Source: Angelobacter sp036557225 (lineage in GTDB: Bacteria > Acidobacteriota > Terriglobia > Terriglobales > Acidobacteriaceae). Taken from it: DNA of 14,500 bases. Made by a program: the position numbers and the translations under genes. Of this stretch, positions 13,225 through 14,500 are shown piece after piece; the stretch's first letter is position 1; each line of letters opens with the position of its first letter. The notes below the pieces were generated by a model. That model made no database searches. It was not told the DNA's origin and saw only the letters and a program-made list of their open reading frames with translations. The DNA lies in NCBI GenBank assembly GCA_036557225.1, contig DATBHX010000020.1, positions 1 to 14,500 on the forward strand, in the 5' to 3' direction.

Positions 13225-13539
13225 GGAACGCACCTCTGGCCTCTGTGAGGGATTTGCTAGCAGAAGGCTCCCGGAAAGCTCTTTCTACTTACACCGAGTG
13301 GTGAGATGCGGTTTGGTTTCAGGAAAAGAGAAAGATAGTTCGTGTTACGACGTAAGTAGCTGCCATCGATCCTTTGCTTTCTGCGACTTCGCATCGTGGT
13401 CTAAAAATGGACCGGTCCGCTGGCGTATCTTGGCGTCAGTCAACCCAATTCCGGGCCAGCTTGGGCGAGTGTGATTTCAGCAAGAATCAAGAATCCTCGG
13501 TTTCGTACAAGGTAGTAAACTCTTGCGGTGGAGGTGCCT
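13225..13539. other. Divergent intergenic region
   Basis: About 315 bp between the divergent cytochrome and DUF4287/DUF5655 genes, which must hold both promoters. No convincing hexamer pair stands out. Two short palindromes are visible: GGACCGGTCC (13409-13418, perfect) and TTACGACGTAA (13345-13355, perfect arms around one base). Either could be a regulator site, but nothing ties them to one. A strong GGAGGT (13530-13535) serves the gene at 13540. Confidence 0.5.
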
Positions 13540-14166
13540 ATGCCCATGGCCAAAACTGCAGCCAAAGACAGCTATGACGTCCACCCCAGCCTCGCCATGT
13601 TCCAGAAGACGCTCGACGGTCTGAAGGAAAAGACCGGCCGCAATCTGGAAGAGTGGATCAGGTTCGTCGACAAAGAGGGCCCAGCAACGGAAAAAGAACG
13701 TCGCGAGTGGCTTAAGTCCAAACACGGGCTGGGGACCAACTATGCCTGGTGGATCGCCGAGCGCTCCGTAGGTAAAGGCGACGATGGCAGCCCGGAAACT
13801 TATTTGCAGCAGGCTGAAGAGCACGTGGAGCAGATGTATTCCGGCGCCAAGGAGCCACTTCGCCCGATTTATGACAAGCTGCTGGAACTCGGACGCAGCA
13901 TGGGCAAAGACGTGAAGGTTTGTCCCTGCCAGACCATGGTGCCGTTCTACCGTAAGCACGTTTTTGCGCAAATCAAGCCCACCACGCGTACCCGCATTGA
14001 CCTGGGGCTGGCGCTCAAAGACACCAAAGCGCCTAAGCGGCTGATCGATACCGGCGGCTTCGCCAAAAAAGATCGCATCACGCACCGGATCGAGATCACT
14101 TCAGTGAAGGACATCGATGCGGAAGTAAAGAAATGGCTGAAGACAGCGTACGAGATGGACCGTTAA
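13540..14166 (+). CDS. DUF4287-DUF5655 domain protein
   Basis: A 208-residue protein with two domains of unknown function. Residues about 15-75 are DUF4287: MFQKTLDGLKEKTGRNLEEWI, then GPATEKERREWLKSKHGLGTNYAWWIAE. Residues about 90-205 are DUF5655: YSGAKEPLRPIYDKLLELGRSMGKDVKVCPCQTMVPFYRKHVFAQIKP, then RTRIDLGLALKD and a C-terminal HRIEITSVKDIDAEVKKWLKTAYE. The CPCQT-VP-YR pattern is highly conserved in the second domain. The fold resembles small nucleic-acid- or ligand-binding modules, but I know of no established function. ATG at 13540 is chosen because a near-perfect GGAGG lies five bases before it; the upstream GTG at 13528 overlaps that site. There is no membrane segment or signal peptide. 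A large palindrome starts 9 bp after the stop. Confidence 0.88.
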   Translation: MPMAKTAAKDSYDVHPSLAMFQKTLDGLKEKTGRNLEEWIRFVDKEGPATEKERREWLKSKHGLGTNYAWWIAERSVGKGDDGSPETYLQQAEEHVEQMYSGAKEPLRPIYDKLLELGRSMGKDVKVCPCQTMVPFYRKHVFAQIKPTTRTRIDLGLALKDTKAPKRLIDTGGFAKKDRITHRIEITSVKDIDAEVKKWLKTAYEMDR

Positions 14167-14175
14167 TTTTGTCGC

Positions 14176-14471
14176 TTCGCTCCAAGCCGCTCCAGCGTTA
14201 CCGCGTGCCTGTAAAAGCTTTTTGCTCCTGATGCGAGCGGCTCGGCGCCAACCGGGCCTCGCCGCTAAAGCTTTCGCCCGAGATCCTCGCAGATCAGCCG
14301 CTGCTCAAACCTAACCCTGATGAACATGGATGACACCGGTCAGATGAGGCACAAGAATCAACGACTCTTAATCACAGAAATGAGGGCGAGCCCGATCACG
14401 CGGCGAGCGGCTTGATTCAGGAGCAAAATCACTCTTGACGACGAGCGAAATGTAAAGCGGTGTGGAGCGAA
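14176..14471. repeat. 296-bp imperfect palindrome (long inverted repeat)
   Basis: Arm 1 (14176-14263) and the reverse complement of arm 2 (14385-14471) align almost without gaps. TTCGCTCCA-2-CCGCT occurs at both ends. TTTTGCTCCTGA at 14220-14231 matches TCAGGAGCAAAA at 14417-14428, at nearly the same offset (44 and 43 bases). CGGGC(C)TCGCC marks the inner end of both arms. The middle of each arm is diverged. The central 121 bp show no ORF with family features. It could be a decayed MITE-like element or a structured RNA; no flanking target duplication was established. Confidence 0.6.
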
Positions 14472-14500
14472 CTCCGCTCGCGAAAAAAAAAGATTGAGGA
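14472..14500. other. Gene-free window end with A-tract
   Basis: A nine-A run at 14483-14491 follows a small hairpin-capable sequence (GGAG-CGAA-CTCC, 14464-14475). The strand of the A-run is wrong for an intrinsic terminator of the plus-strand gene. Nothing coding is visible. Confidence 0.4.

Noticed and set aside
14464..14491. Hairpin plus A-tract as terminator of the 13540 gene
   Set aside because: An intrinsic terminator on the plus strand needs a T-run after the stem; here it is an A-run. On the minus strand the T-run precedes the stem.

Overview
The window (about 57-60% GC by eye, compact, mostly short intergenic gaps) looks like chromosomal DNA of an Acidobacteriota (Terriglobia-like) bacterium. 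That placement is inference. It rests on gene content (NrnA/RbfA/DUF503 block, CgeB-like glycosyltransferase with a nucleotidyltransferase, GH71/99-like PKD protein, DUF4287/DUF5655 protein) and on intergenic tandem-repeat families of a type I associate with that phylum. I see no tRNA, rRNA, CRISPR array, transposase, phage gene or recognisable defence locus.

Layout. 1-427 (-): 3' portion, cut by the window edge, of a crotonase-fold enzyme. 527-772 (-): small Cys-rich zinc-ribbon protein. 805-2657 (+): two-gene operon, a CgeB-type glycosyltransferase overlapping by ATGA a sugar-phosphate nucleotidyltransferase. 2676-2918 (-): tiny protein that is little more than a histidine-kinase-like dimerisation helix pair. 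3259-5871 (+): secreted 870-residue glycoside-hydrolase-like protein with three PKD and two Ig-like modules, ending tail to tail (3 bp apart) with a GNAT acetyltransferase (5875-6867, -). 7004-8629 (-): ArnT/PMT-type membrane glycosyltransferase. 8745-10617 (-): nrnA, rbfA and a DUF503 gene, a piece of the usual translation/RNA-turnover cluster without infB or truB next to it. 10801-11761 (-): DinB-like metalloprotein and a DUF1801-like protein, probably co-transcribed. 11857-13224 (-): exported di-haem cytochrome c peroxidase-like protein with a convincing intrinsic terminator. 13540-14166 (+): DUF4287-DUF5655 protein. 14167-14500 has no gene but holds a 296-bp imperfect palindrome.

The most unusual content lies between genes. 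At least five short-unit repeat families occur, each with a constant core and one or more variable bases: CTCCGCGN, TTAGTAN, TCAGCAN, CGCGGAT-based 10-mers, and GATC-N4 arrays. They sit at or across the 3' ends of genes; one supplies the stop codon of nrnA and another that of the DinB gene. TTAGTAN and TCAGCAN share the pattern T-Y-A-G-Y-A-N, which suggests a common mechanism. A second possible regulatory feature is a hairpin directly before the rbfA start codon with a Shine-Dalgarno-like AGGA in its loop.

Functionally the window mixes housekeeping genes (rbfA, nrnA, DUF503), envelope/exopolysaccharide enzymes (CgeB-like, nucleotidyltransferase, ArnT-like, GH-like) and single-gene accessories. 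I find no multi-gene system that I would call new.
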